NCBI GenBank assembly: GCA_035512495.1
Contig: DATKDW010000019.1
Span: 1 to 33,897, forward strand
Origin: Acidimicrobiales bacterium
GTDB lineage: Bacteria; Actinomycetota; Acidimicrobiia; Acidimicrobiales; CADCSY01
DNA length: 33,897 nucleotides
Direction of reading: 5' to 3'
Notes under the pieces: generated by a model
What the model saw: only the letters and a program-made list of their open reading frames with translations
The model's database searches: none
Told to the model about the DNA's origin: nothing
Shown: positions 1 to 9,700 of the stretch, piece by piece
Layout: each line of letters starts with the position of its first letter
How positions within the stretch are numbered: position 1 is the first letter of the stretch
Translations under genes and position numbers: made by a program

Positions 1-1
1 G

Positions 2-73
2 AGGCGGCGGCGGGAATCGAACCCGCGTACAGGGCTTTGCAGGCCCTTGCCTGAACCACTCGGCCACGCCGCC
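2..73 (-). tRNA. tRNA-Cys (anticodon GCA)
   Basis: Read on the minus strand this is a full cloverleaf. The 7-bp acceptor stem GGCGGCG pairs with CGCCGCC, the anticodon loop is CTGCAAA (anticodon GCA), and the T-arm contains GGTTCGAATCC. The discriminator base is T, as usual for tRNA-Cys. The CCA end is not encoded: the base after the discriminator is C, then the window ends. Confidence 0.95.
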
Positions 74-128
74 TTGACGGAGGGCCACCCTAGTGGGCCG
101 CTCCGGATGGTCCGCTCCGAGTGGTCGG

Positions 129-335
129 CTACAGCAGGTAGCCGACGATCAACACGATGATGAACGCCGCCAGGATGGCGGCGGCCACGGCGAACGCGGG
201 GTTGAAGCCCGGGCCGCCGGGCCTCGCGGGGCCGCCGGTGCGGCGGGTGGTGACAGTGCGCCGTCCGGCACGCCTGGGCCGTCGGACCCTGCGCTCCTCG
301 ACGACCTGTTCTTCGCTGAAGTGGGGATCGTCCAT
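129..335 (-). CDS. Small basic protein with one C-terminal membrane helix
   Basis: A 68-residue protein of unrecognised family. The first 45 residues are hydrophilic and rich in Arg, Gly and Pro, with an acidic start (MDDPHFSEEQ). Residues about 47-68 form one hydrophobic helix that runs to the last residue (AFAVAAAILAAFIIVLIVGYLL minus its ends). This is the layout of a tail-anchored membrane protein with the basic part in the cytoplasm. It lies between tRNA-Cys and a SHOCT-like gene on the same strand. I chose the ATG at 335 because the composition fits coding from there. Function unknown. Confidence 0.6.
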   Translation of the reverse strand: MDDPHFSEEQVVEERRVRRPRRAGRRTVTTRRTGGPARPGGPGFNPAFAVAAAILAAFIIVLIVGYLL

Positions 336-378
336 GACCGACGGTAGCCCGTCCCCGCTATCGACGGGGCCCGCAGGC

Positions 379-657
379 TCAGTCGATCGGGAGGCGGGCC
401 ATGAGGTCGGCCTTCTTCTCCTCGAACTCCTCGAAGGTGATCTCCTCGGCGTCGAGCTGCTTGTGGATGTGCTCGATCAGCTCGAGCAGCGCCGTCGCCG
501 ACAGCTCACCACCGCGGTCGACGACCTCGGGGGTGGTCTCGTCGTCGTCGGTGGGCTCAACCTCGCCTGACTGGCGCCGCTCGCGCTTCAGTGCCGCCTT
601 GGCCTTCTTGGCCCGGTCTCGCTGCAGCTTCTCGAAGCTCGTTCGCTGTGCAGCCAT
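379..657 (-). CDS. Small SHOCT-like domain protein
   Basis: A 92-residue hydrophilic protein. The first 30 residues are strongly basic (RAKKAKAALKRERR), the middle is an acidic linker, and residues about 57-90 form two short amphipathic helices with the pattern LLELIEHIHKQLDAEE...FEEKKADLMARL. This resembles the SHOCT domain, a short oligomerisation module often found at the C-terminus of actinobacterial proteins. The frame is open for 23 more codons upstream, but the ATG at 657 has a clear GGAAGGAG ribosome-binding site 7 nt before it, so it is preferred. Role unknown; the basic N-terminus would allow nucleic-acid contact, which is only a guess. Confidence 0.7.
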   Translation of the reverse strand: MAAQRTSFEKLQRDRAKKAKAALKRERRQSGEVEPTDDDETTPEVVDRGGELSATALLELIEHIHKQLDAEEITFEEFEEKKADLMARLPID

Positions 658-727
658 GTGCGTCTCCTTCCGATGGGACGTTCCGTCGCTGTCGTCCGGC
701 CGGGGCCCCGACCGGAGGCCACACATG

Positions 728-760
728 AAAGAGCCGCCGGCACTGGGTGCCGGCGGCTCC
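728..760 (-). terminator. Rho-independent terminator of the cold-shock gene
   Basis: The 13-bp inverted repeat 731-743 / 747-759 (GAGCCGCCGGCAC with GTGCCGGCGGCTC) has a 3-nt loop. On the minus strand it is followed by TTTCATG. It lies just downstream of the cold-shock gene stop and separates that gene from the SHOCT-like gene. Confidence 0.8.
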
Positions 761-777
761 GTCGGGTGGTGCAGCGA

Positions 778-978
778 TCAGATGACGCGGACGTTCTGGG
801 CCTCTTCGCCCTTGCGGCCGGGGGCCACGTCGAACTCGACCTGCTGACCCTCGTCGAGCGACTTGTAGCCGCTGCCCTGGATGTTGGAGTAGTGGACGAA
901 TACATCGTCGCCCTGCTCACGTGAGATGAAGCCGAAGCCCTTCTCTGCGTTGAAGAACTTGACGGTTCCGGTAGCCAT
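778..978 (-). CDS. Cold-shock protein, CspA family
   Basis: A 66-residue single cold-shock domain (OB fold) that binds single-stranded RNA or DNA and acts as an RNA chaperone in the cytoplasm. The RNA-binding motifs are intact: RNP1 KGFGFI at about residues 13-18 and RNP2 VFVHY at about 26-30, with the usual start [10 protein letters not shown]. Length and sequence are typical of actinobacterial CspA-like proteins. The gene is monocistronic, with its own promoter, a leader of about 50 nt, and a strong terminator. The start is the ATG at 978, preceded by the purine-rich stretch AAGAGAAGAGAAAAGC rather than a strong Shine-Dalgarno. Confidence 0.97.
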   Translation of the reverse strand: MATGTVKFFNAEKGFGFISREQGDDVFVHYSNIQGSGYKSLDEGQQVEFDVAPGRKGEEAQNVRVI

Positions 979-1040
979 TGCTTTTCTCTTCTCTTCACTG
1001 CGAGTGAATCCGAGTGATCCACTCGTCAGACACCACTCTA
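979..1040 (-). promoter_or_regulatory. Promoter and leader of the cold-shock gene
   Basis: On the minus strand a -10-like TAGAGT (1035-1040) lies about 57 nt before the ATG, giving a leader of roughly 50 nt. The leader holds a small hairpin, CGAGTG-GATCACTCG-type, made by the inverted repeat at 1011-1025, then a second copy of CACTCG. Cold-shock mRNAs often carry structured leaders; temperature control here is inferred, not shown. No clear -35 box is seen. Confidence 0.45.
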
Positions 1041-1098
1041 GGGGGGAACGACCGCGCGCGACGAGCGCGGGCTGACCAGACCGCCGCCGCGCCCCCCG

Positions 1099-2802
1099 TC
1101 AGCCCACCACCCGGCCGCGGTCGAGGACCACGACCCGGTCGGCCCGGGCCAGCACGTGAGGGCGGTGGCTGACCACGAGGGCGCTGCGCAGGCCGCCCCC
1201 GAGGAGCCGGTCCCACAACCTTCCCTCGGTCTCGATGTCGAGGGCGCTCGACAGGTCGTCGACCACCAGCAGCTCGCTGCGGCGCACCAGTGCCCGGGCG
1301 GCGCCCGCCCGCTGCACCTGACCGCCGGACAGGCGCACCCCGCGGGCGCCCACCACGGTGCGGACCCCGGCAGGCATGACCTCGATGTCCTCCTCGAGGC
1401 ACGCCAGGCGCAGCGCCTCCAGCAGGTCCTCCTCGGGCCAGCCGAGCAGCACGGTCTCGGCGAGGGGCTCACTGAAGAGCCGTGGCACCTGCGGCACGTA
1501 GGCCGCCCGGGGCGGGACGAGGAACGAGGAGGGATCCTCGACCGCCCGGCCGTTCCAGGTGATGCACCCGTCGTCGCTCGGGATGAGGCCGAGCATGGCC
1601 CGCAGCAGCGTCGACTTGCCGGACCCGACCGGGCCGGTCAGGACCACCAGCTCGCCGTGGCGCACCACCAGCCCCACGTCGCTGACGGCGGCGACCGCGC
1701 CGTGACGGACGGTCAGTCCCTCGACCCGCAGCTCCACGAGGCGCTCCCCGGAGGGGGTGGGCGCCGCCAGCGGCGGCGGGCCGTGACGGAGGTGGGTCAC
1801 CACCGGCGCCACCACCGCGTCGGCGTCGCCGTCGGGGCGCAGCTCGGCCAGGCGCGCCACCGAGACGTCGGCCTGGCGGTGGTAGGCGCCGAGGCGCCCG
1901 GCCCACCGGGGAAGGCCAGCGAGCACGGTGAGGTAGCTGGTGAAGAGCCCGAGCTCGCCGACGGTGAACTCCCCCGCACGGATGGCCGGGGCCACGAGGA
2001 GCAGCAACAGGCCGACACCTGCCTCGCCCGTGGCCCCCGACAGGGACTGCACCAGCTGGGTGCCCACCGCGTCGCGACGGGCGGCGACGGCCCGACGGGC
2101 GTTGATCTCGCGGAAGCGGATCGACACGCTCTCCTCGGCCGCCGCCGCCTTGACGGCCAGGACCGCCCCGAACGAGTCGCCGACGAACCCGGTGACCTCG
2201 GCCGTGGCCCGCCTGGCGTCCTGTCGCCAGGCGCGCAGCCGAGGCCCGAGCCACCGGGCCACCGTCAGGGCGGCGACGACGGGGATCACGACCGCCACCG
2301 TCACCCGGGCGTCGATGGTCGCCATGATCACCACGGCCGCTCCCCCGGCGATGGCCACCCCGGAGATGTCGAGCCACACGTCGAGCACCATGGCGAGGTC
2401 CTGGGTGTCATCCCGGAACCGGCTGACGGCCTCGCCCGAGGAACCCGGCAGCCGGCCCGAGGTCGCACCGGGGGCGCTGGTGAGCGAGTAGAGGAGGTTG
2501 ACTCGAGGCACCGTCTGCCAGCCGACGAACGCCCCGTGCCACTGCACCGCCGCGCTCACCAGCAGGAGCCAGCGGCCCAGCTCGAGGCCGCCGAGGACGG
2601 CCAGCACCGTCCACGGAGAGCCCACGGCGGCGTCGTCGGAGATGCGGTCGAGCACGACCTTGAACGCCCACCCGATGAGCAAGGGGATGGTGTGGAAGCC
2701 CACCCACTGCACCCAGCAGATGGCGTAGGCCGACGGGTCGCGCCGGATCAGCTCACGAGCCACCCGCATGGTCGTGCGGGGCGAGGCCGGTGGCGCCGTC
2801 AT
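1099..2802 (-). CDS. ABC exporter half-transporter, degenerate-site subunit
   Basis: A 567-residue fused membrane domain and ATPase of the type I exporter class. Membrane helices fill about residues 25-300 and the nucleotide-binding domain about 355-567. The domain has Walker A GPVGSGKST (390-398), a canonical LSGGQ signature (491-495), Walker B LLVVDD (511-516) and the switch His in SHRP (546). The residue after the Walker B Asp is Asp516, where the catalytic Glu is expected. The start overlaps the stop of the upstream partner by 4 nt, so the two are translationally coupled and very probably form a heterodimer. Substrate unknown: drug, lipid or peptide export are all possible. The protein is somewhat short at the C-terminus. 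Confidence 0.92.
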   Translation of the reverse strand: MTAPPASPRTTMRVARELIRRDPSAYAICWVQWVGFHTIPLLIGWAFKVVLDRISDDAAVGSPWTVLAVLGGLELGRWLLLVSAAVQWHGAFVGWQTVPRVNLLYSLTSAPGATSGRLPGSSGEAVSRFRDDTQDLAMVLDVWLDISGVAIAGGAAVVIMATIDARVTVAVVIPVVAALTVARWLGPRLRAWRQDARRATAEVTGFVGDSFGAVLAVKAAAAEESVSIRFREINARRAVAARRDAVGTQLVQSLSGATGEAGVGLLLLLVAPAIRAGEFTVGELGLFTSYLTVLAGLPRWAGRLGAYHRQADVSVARLAELRPDGDADAVVAPVVTHLRHGPPPLAAPTPSGERLVELRVEGLTVRHGAVAAVSDVGLVVRHGELVVLTGPVGSGKSTLLRAMLGLIPSDDGCITWNGRAVEDPSSFLVPPRAAYVPQVPRLFSEPLAETVLLGWPEEDLLEALRLACLEEDIEVMPAGVRTVVGARGVRLSGGQVQRAGAARALVRRSELLVVDDLSSALDIETEGRLWDRLLGGGLRSALVVSHRPHVLARADRVVVLDRGRVVG

Positions 2803-4583
2803 GATCCACCTCCACCGGGCGCCTCGGCGAGCAGCCCGGTGTGGGCTGCCTCGGACGCGCGCAGCAGGCGGGCGTAGCGCGTGGTGGGGTCGGCGGCGAG
2901 GCGGCTCCGCTCACCGTGCTCAACGAGGCGACCGCCGTCGAGCACCGCGATCTCGTCAACCTCCTCGAGGGTGGCCAGGCGGTGCGCCACGATGACCGCC
3001 GTGCGCCCCTCGAGCAGGCGGTGCATGGCGGCGGCCATGGTCGCCTCGGTGGCGGGGTCGAGGCGGCTCGACGCCTCGTCGAGGACGATGAGGTCGGGCT
3101 CGGCCAGGAACGCCCGGGCGAAGGCCAGCAGCTGCGCCTCCCCCGACGAGAGGCCGCCGGTGCCGGCGAGCTGGGTATCGATCCCCTCGGGGAGGCCGGC
3201 GAGCCACCCGCCCAGGCCGACCTCGCCGAGCACCTCGACGAGACGCTCGTCGGTGGCCGGCCATCGCCCGTAGAGGGTGAGGTTCTCCCGCACCGAGGCA
3301 CGCAGCAGCTCCACGTCCTGGGTCACCACCGCGATCCGTCGACGCAGGGCACCCAGCTGGAGGTCAGCCACGTCGACCCCGCCGACGCGCACCGTGCCCT
3401 CGGTGGCGTCCCAGAAGCGCAACAGCAGGCGCCCGAGGGTGGTCTTCCCGCTGCCGGTGCGTCCCACCACGCCGAGGTGGGTGCCGGGAGCGAGGTGGAG
3501 GTCGAGGTCCCGCACGGCCACGGTGCCCTCGGCATAGGTGAGGGTCACGCCCTCGAGGTCGACCGAGAGGGGCCCCGAGGGCAGCGCCTCGGGTCCGAGT
3601 GGGCCATCGACGAGGGTCCGCTCGGTGGCCAGGAGCCGCGCCGCCCTGGTGGCACCCGCCAGCGCCTTCTGGAGCTCGCGGAGCTGCTCGGCGATCCGCT
3701 CGAGCGGCTGGCGGAGGAGCTGGGCGTAGCGGAACAGGGCGAACACCGCCCCGAGGGTGATGATCCCTCGGTCGAGCAGGAGGATCCCCACCGCCAGAGT
3801 GGCCACCGAGCCGGCGGCGAAGGCGGTGGCCGACAGCGCGTAGGCGCTGTCGCCGTGGAGCGAGGCCCGGCGGGCGGTGCGCCACGAGCGGGCTGAGTTG
3901 GCCTGGAGGCGGTGCACGGCGTGGGGTCCGGCGCCGTTGGCCCGGATGTCCTCGAGGCCCCCGAGGCGCTCCTCGAGGTCGCCGTACAGGCGAGCGTTGG
4001 CCTCCCGCTCGGCGTCGTGGGCCGGGACAGCCGCCACCCGCAGCCGGATCATCACCGCCACCGCGAGCGCGGCGAAGACGGTGAGGGCGAGGCCGGCCCG
4101 CCAGTCGATGACCGTCGAGATCACCAGCACCCCGGCGACCAGGATGGCGTTGCCGATTACGTGCAGCACCACGTTGGAGAAGAACTGGGTCAGGGCCTCG
4201 ACGTCGCCGTCGATGCGCTCGATGAGCACCCCGGCGCTGTGGTCGCCGTGCCAGGCAAGCTCGAGGTGGAGGGCGTGGTCGGCCAGCTCCTCCCGCAGGC
4301 GGTTGCCCGCACGCCAGGCCAGGTGCACCGAGGCCCAGGTCACCGCCAGCTGGAGCACCTCGCCGAGCACGGCGAGCACCAGGTACGCCGCCGCCAGGGT
4401 GGTGAGGGCGCCGACCGGCCGGCCCGAGAGGGCGCCGTCGACGAAGCGGGCGAGGATCAGGGGCCCGGCCAGCGGCAGCAACATGGCCACCAGGAGCAGG
4501 GCGACCAGTGCCAGGACGCGACTCTGCTCCGGACGGAGGGTCGTCGCCAGGAGGCGCGACGCGGGTCGGGTGGTGGTCGCCAC
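2799..4583 (-). CDS. ABC exporter half-transporter, catalytic-site subunit
   Basis: A 594-residue type I exporter subunit. Membrane helices lie within residues 20-300 and the ATPase domain in about 340-594. Motifs are Walker A GRTGSGKTT (374-382), signature LSSGE (478-482, altered from LSGGQ), Walker B LIVLDE with the catalytic Glu503, and the switch His534. The start is a GTG. A TAGCAT box on the minus strand lies 9 nt before it, so the leader may be very short. It is first in a two-gene operon and its stop overlaps the next start by 4 nt. Its altered signature matches the altered Walker B of the partner, as in heterodimeric exporters with one dead ATP site. Confidence 0.93.
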   Translation of the reverse strand: MATTTRPASRLLATTLRPEQSRVLALVALLLVAMLLPLAGPLILARFVDGALSGRPVGALTTLAAAYLVLAVLGEVLQLAVTWASVHLAWRAGNRLREELADHALHLELAWHGDHSAGVLIERIDGDVEALTQFFSNVVLHVIGNAILVAGVLVISTVIDWRAGLALTVFAALAVAVMIRLRVAAVPAHDAEREANARLYGDLEERLGGLEDIRANGAGPHAVHRLQANSARSWRTARRASLHGDSAYALSATAFAAGSVATLAVGILLLDRGIITLGAVFALFRYAQLLRQPLERIAEQLRELQKALAGATRAARLLATERTLVDGPLGPEALPSGPLSVDLEGVTLTYAEGTVAVRDLDLHLAPGTHLGVVGRTGSGKTTLGRLLLRFWDATEGTVRVGGVDVADLQLGALRRRIAVVTQDVELLRASVRENLTLYGRWPATDERLVEVLGEVGLGGWLAGLPEGIDTQLAGTGGLSSGEAQLLAFARAFLAEPDLIVLDEASSRLDPATEATMAAAMHRLLEGRTAVIVAHRLATLEEVDEIAVLDGGRLVEHGERSRLAADPTTRYARLLRASEAAHTGLLAEAPGGGGS

Positions 4584-4652
4584 AGCCGTCCGATGCTACG
4601 GAGCGCCCTGGCGGAGCGCCCCCGGGTTTCCGGCCTCGGGCCGGGGCTCGGG

Positions 4653-4946
4653 TCAGACCTCGGACGCGAGGTCGCGCTCGGCGGCGGCCCGCTGGGCACG
4701 TACGTTGTTGCGACGCTTCCAGAAGGGCTGCTTCCAGTGGCGAACCCGGCGAGACCCTTCCTTCGCGGGGGGCTTGCCCACCGAGGCCCTCCGGCCGGCG
4801 GAGACCGGACTTCGAGGGACCACCACCCCGTCCGGATCGCCGTCGAGCGCCAACTTGGCCTCCCGGCGCACTCGACGGTTGCCGACCTGGCGGTCTCCCT
4901 TGTCGGGGCGTGCCCCGGGATCCTCGTTCTGGTGGCGACGACTCAT
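4653..4946 (-). CDS. Hypothetical basic protein
   Basis: A 97-residue, very basic, hydrophilic protein with no membrane segment and no recognised domain. Arg and Lys are spread over the whole length, with a cluster HWKQPFWKRRNN near residue 75. The frame is open much further upstream into the neighbouring gene, but the ATG at 4946 has a good AGGGGG site 6 nt before it and marks where the composition changes. It sits alone between the ABC exporter and the importer operon. A nucleic-acid-binding role would fit the charge but nothing else supports it. Confidence 0.6.
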   Translation of the reverse strand: MSRRHQNEDPGARPDKGDRQVGNRRVRREAKLALDGDPDGVVVPRSPVSAGRRASVGKPPAKEGSRRVRHWKQPFWKRRNNVRAQRAAAERDLASEV

Positions 4947-5034
4947 CCAACCCCCTTGTGGCGGGTTCGCTGTTGTCCTTGCACGGTACCGCCCCGGCGG
5001 GAACGGCACACGGGTCAACTCCTCCGGAAGCCGC

Positions 5035-6720
5035 TCAGCCACCGCCCCCGGGTGAGGGGTACTCCGGTGGCCGCTCGTCGTCGGGGACCTCCTCCACCAC
5101 GGTGATGGTGCCCTCCTCGTCGAAGACCCACAGGTCGCCTTCCCACTCGTCGACGAGGAAGCGACGGCCGCCGTCGACGTAGCGGTACATCCCCCGGCCG
5201 GCCACACCGCCCTCGTCGACGCCCTCGGCGTCGGGGTCCCACCACAGCTCCACCATGTCGTCGATGCCCGCGAAGTCGGTGGTCGACCACCGGTGCTCGC
5301 CGTAGCTGACGCTGGGTTGGGTCACGGCGCGCGGGGTGGGCCCCATCAGGAACAGCCCGTCGCGGAAGGTGGTCGAGGTGAGCTGCGGCCCGGCGTGCTG
5401 GAGGCCGGTGAAGAACAGCGTCACCTGCGGGTGCAGGAGGAGGAGGGGCAGGGAGCCGTCCAACGCCGGCGGGGACCCGTGGAACCACTCGTACAGGTGA
5501 TGGGGAGGGTTGGCCTCGGGCCGGACCTGGGGCGGGAAGTAGCTGATCCCGAAGGCATGGCGCCACTGCTCCTGGTCGAAGGTGCGGGCGAAGGCGCTGG
5601 TGTCGATGAACGGCGAGCCGCCGAGGACCCACTCGGGGAACCACCCCTGCTTGGTCGCCTCCTGGGTGAAGGCCGGCAGCAGGATCGGATCGGCCTGCAC
5701 CAACACGGTGGTGACCCCGGACGACTGCATCCGGGTGACGGCGTTGGTGGCGAGCTCGGCCGCCCGCCCGAGGTCGAGCGGGTAGAGGATCGACTCGGCC
5801 AGGTCGACCCCCTCGTCGGCCAGCTCGTCGCGCAGCCGGTCCGCGCTGCGCTGGTCGCCGGGGCCCATGCCCAGCCCGAGGTGGCCGAACACGCGCTCCT
5901 CGCTGCGCAGCGCCTCACCGGCGTGCACCGCGTCGCCCCCGGCAAGCTTGCGCGACACGTACGCCACCAGGTGGGCCCGGACCTGGCCCCCCGAGGGCGG
6001 GATGGAGAACACCGTCGACGGATCCCCGACGCCGGCGCAGCCCACGCACACGACGTCGCGCGCCTGGAGCTCCTCGGCCCAGGCCGAGCCGATGACCGGC
6101 CCGCCGAGCACGGCGAACGCGCCCATGTCCTCCGCCGCCCGCACCGCATCGGCCCGCGCCGCGGTGCTGTCGAGGATCGAACCGGACGCCTCGACGAAGT
6201 CCAGGACCACACGACGCCCGTAGGTCTGGTAGGTCGCGTCGAAGACCTCGACGAAGCCGCGGTACACCTCCCGCAGCTCGGCGTTGGTGGCATCGAACCC
6301 GATGCGCTGCAACAGCAGGGCGCGCACCGGGTCGTCCTCTGCCGGGATCCACGCCACCACCTTGATCTCGGTGGCGGTCACCCCGGGCGCGGTGGCGCCA
6401 CCGTTGTCATCGACGTCGGCGAAGCACTCGGCGCGGAAGATGAAGGGGATGGCCACGCGCCCGCTCTCGGTGTCGCAGGTGTCGGGGAAGGTGACGTCGA
6501 GGCCCTGCTCCTGGGCCATCGACCACGAGATGGCCCCGTCGGGGCGCTCGGCCGGGCCGACCGCCCCCGGGCCGCCCCCGTCGTCGCCGCCTCCGGCGAG
6601 CAGACCCACCACGGCCACCCCGGCAACCACGGCCACCACCACGGCGATGGGGCCCCATCGGCGCAGCGCGCCCGGCCCCTCAGCAGCAGCCCCCTCTGTT
6701 CCTCGTGGCTCCACGCTCAC
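5035..6720 (-). CDS. Branched-chain-amino-acid-type ABC transporter substrate-binding protein
   Basis: A 561-residue extracellular solute-binding protein of the Leu/Ile/Val-binding (type 1 periplasmic fold) class. The N-terminus has a hydrophobic helix at about residues 24-45, then a Gly/Asp-rich linker. There is no Cys at the end of the helix, so it is probably membrane-anchored by that helix rather than a lipoprotein. The binding fold runs from about residue 113 (TEIKVVAW) to 520, with the typical GGPVIGSAWAEEL segment. It overlaps the stop of the four-domain permease/ATPase gene by 4 nt, which fixes it as the receptor of that importer. Ligand unknown: members bind amino acids, amides, urea or aromatic acids. 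Confidence 0.88.
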   Translation of the reverse strand: MSVEPRGTEGAAAEGPGALRRWGPIAVVVAVVAGVAVVGLLAGGGDDGGGPGAVGPAERPDGAISWSMAQEQGLDVTFPDTCDTESGRVAIPFIFRAECFADVDDNGGATAPGVTATEIKVVAWIPAEDDPVRALLLQRIGFDATNAELREVYRGFVEVFDATYQTYGRRVVLDFVEASGSILDSTAARADAVRAAEDMGAFAVLGGPVIGSAWAEELQARDVVCVGCAGVGDPSTVFSIPPSGGQVRAHLVAYVSRKLAGGDAVHAGEALRSEERVFGHLGLGMGPGDQRSADRLRDELADEGVDLAESILYPLDLGRAAELATNAVTRMQSSGVTTVLVQADPILLPAFTQEATKQGWFPEWVLGGSPFIDTSAFARTFDQEQWRHAFGISYFPPQVRPEANPPHHLYEWFHGSPPALDGSLPLLLLHPQVTLFFTGLQHAGPQLTSTTFRDGLFLMGPTPRAVTQPSVSYGEHRWSTTDFAGIDDMVELWWDPDAEGVDEGGVAGRGMYRYVDGGRRFLVDEWEGDLWVFDEEGTITVVEEVPDDERPPEYPSPGGGG

Positions 6721-9700
6721 CCTCCCGATGGGGCACCGGACCGCCGGATGGCGGCCTCCTCCGTGCCAAGGTACGACTCGACGACCACGGGGTCGCCGAG
6801 GACGGCGTCGGGGCGGCCGACCGCGATCACCCGCCCCTGGTCCATGGCGACCAGGCGGTCGGCGACCGCCTCGATCAGCGAGATGTCGTGCTCGATGACG
6901 ACCAGGCTGGCACCGGTCTCGTCACGCACGCGGCGGATGAGCGGCGCCAGCGCCTCTACCTCACGCTGGGCGATCCCCGCCGCCGGCTCGTCGAGGAGCA
7001 CCACGGAGGGCTGGTGGGCGAGCAGGCAGGCGAGGTCGACCACCCGGCGCGTCCCGGTGGACAGCTCGCCGACGAACGACGAGCGGTGATCACCGAGCCC
7101 CAGCAGCTCGACGAGCTCGGCGACCCGGCGGCTAACCGCCCGCTCGCTGTCCAGTGCGTTCGGCAGCCGGAAGGCGGCGGAGAGCGGGTCGCGCACCGCC
7201 ACCCAGCGCTCGCAGGCGGTGGCGACCGCCTCTTCGACCGACAACGAAGGGAAGAGGCGCGCGTCCTGGAAGGACCGGCCGAGGCCGCCCCGGGCGCGAG
7301 CCGAAGGCGACCAACGGGAGACGTCGCGGCCGCCGAGGCGGACAGACCCCCCGTCGGGCGTGGTGAAGCCGCTCACCAGGTCGAACACCGTGGTCTTGCC
7401 CGCGCCGTTGGGGCCGATGATGCCGAGGACCTCCCCGGGGCCGACCTCGAACGAGACCGACCGCACCGCGGCGACACCCTCGAACGACCGCGACAGCCTC
7501 ACCCCCTCGAGCGCCGGTGTGGCGTCGCCGGCCGGCGTGAGGTCCGAGGTGTCCACGGTGGCCGCGGTGTCCACGGTGGCCTCGGCCGGGACAGTCATCA
7601 CACCGGCCGGGGTGCTCGCATCGGCCGCACCGGGGCCGGCGCCGATCACCGAGGTGGCACCCCCGAGGAAGACCGACCGGAGCAGGTCCGGACGCTGGGC
7701 CAGCTCGTCCGTCGGCCCCGAGAAGCGGACCTGGCCACGCTCGAGGAACATCGCCCGGTCGGTGGCAGCGAGGGCCACCTCCACCGACTGCTCGACGAGG
7801 AGGACCGTCATCGACTCCCGCCGCAGCTGCTCCAGGGCCCGGAGCAGGCGTCCGACGACCTCGGGTGCCAGGCCGAGGGACAGCTCGTCGATCAGGAGCA
7901 GGCGCGGCCTGGTCAGCAGCGCCATGGCGAGCCCCAGCATCTGCTGCTCGCCGCCGGAGAGCGAGCCCGCCCGCTGGCCGGCGCGCCCGGTCAGGACGGG
8001 GAAGAGCTCGTCCACCTGGGTCCGAGCTTCCTCGAGGTCGCCGGGCCGGCGCCGGTGCAGCCAGCCGGCCACCCGCAGGTTCTCGGCGACGGTGAGCGAC
8101 GGGAACACCCCAGACCCCCCGGGCACCTGGGCCATGCCGAGCGCCACACGAGCATGCGCGGGGAGGCGCGTGATGTCGCGACCGTCGAGCACCACCGTTC
8201 CCGCGGTGGTGGGGACCACCCCCGACACGGCGCGAAGCAAGGTGGACTTGCCGGCCCCGTTGGTGCCGAGGAGGGCGACGGCCTCGCCCTCCTCCACGAT
8301 GACGTCGACCCCGAAGAGGATCTGCACCGGCCCGTAGGAGACGTCGAGCCCCTCCACCGCGAGGAGGCCGGCAGTCGTCGGGACCTCCCCTCGGTCGTCT
8401 TCCCCACGCAGCGGCGCTCCGTCCGACGGTGTCACGTCGTCCTCGGCCACGGGACCGACGGTGGTGCCGTGGCGCGCCGCCAAACGCCGCAGGAGCGCGT
8501 CTCGCCCGGCGAAGGGGAGCGTCGCCAGCCCGCCGGGGACCAACCAGAGCACCAGCAGGACCCCCACCCCCGACGCCAGGACCCGCAGCTCTGCTGGCAG
8601 GAACCACTGGGCGCCGAGCAGGAACCCGGCGCCCAACACCGCGCCGGTCACCGAGGTGAGGCCGCCGATCACGACCATGGTGAACACCGCGAGGTTCTGC
8701 ACGGGGGCGTAGGTCGTGGCGTCGAAGGCCTGCTGGTGGTGGATGAACAGCCCGCCGGCGAGAGCGGCGATGCCACCCGAGAGGGCGAAGGTGGCGACCC
8801 GGAGGGTGGCCGGACGGATCCCGTACGACTGGGCGGCACGGTCGTTGTCTCGGAGGGCGACCATCGCCCGCCCTGCCCGGCTGGTGCGGATCCCACGCAC
8901 CCCGAGACCGACGATGACGAGGACTGCCAGCACCAGGCCGTAGACCTCGGTGGGCGTGGCGACCTCGAAGCCACCGAGCAGCGGTGCCCGCTCGACGCGC
9001 CCGCTCGGGACCCACTCGAAGCGGTTGCGGTCGAGGAGGTAGGAGGTGGTCGCCAGCGAGAACGCAAAGGTGGTGACGGCGAGGGTGAGGCCACGCACCC
9101 GACTCGCCGGCACCCCGACCACCACCGCCGCCGCCGCGCCGGCCAGCGAGGCCACCACCAGGCCCGCCACGAGGTCGGCGCCGTGAGTGCCCGTGACCCA
9201 CCCGCAGACCGCCGCGCCGATGGCGAAGAAGGCCACCTGACCGAGCGAGACGTGGCCGCCCCACCCCGAGAGCACCACCAGCGAGAGCCCCAGCAGGGCA
9301 TAGACCAACAGGGCAGAAGCCCGCAGCGAGCGATCGACGGAGACCACGTGGGGCACGACCGCGGCAGCCGCCACGACGGTGACGAGCGCGAGGCGGCGAC
9401 CCCACCGCACCACCGGGAGGTGGGCCAGCGCTGACGGCACCCCACGGACCTCGTCGGCTGCCCGCCACGCCGTGTCGTCCCCGGCCCCGTCCCCCGAGGT
9501 GCCACCCCGCTGCAGCAGCAGGGCGACGACGACGATCACCCCGAGGACGGGGTCCACCAGCGCCACCGAGTGGTCCCAGGCGATGCCAAGCTCCAGCACG
9601 CCCAGCGCCACCGCGGCGGTGGTGACCGTCACCAGGTTCGTCATCCGCCCGATCACGAGGGCGACGAGGGCTCGCAGGAGGACGCTGAAGCCGAGGACGC

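Noticed and set aside
1156-2877. Very long open frame antisense to the first ABC exporter subunit
   Set aside because: It mirrors a confidently identified ABC gene and has the Arg/Gly/Pro/His-rich composition of antisense frames in GC-rich DNA; no motif or ribosome site.
6705-9434. 909-codon plus-strand frame across the importer fusion
   Set aside because: Antisense shadow of the fused Liv gene, with low-complexity Arg/Asp/Gly/His composition and no domain.
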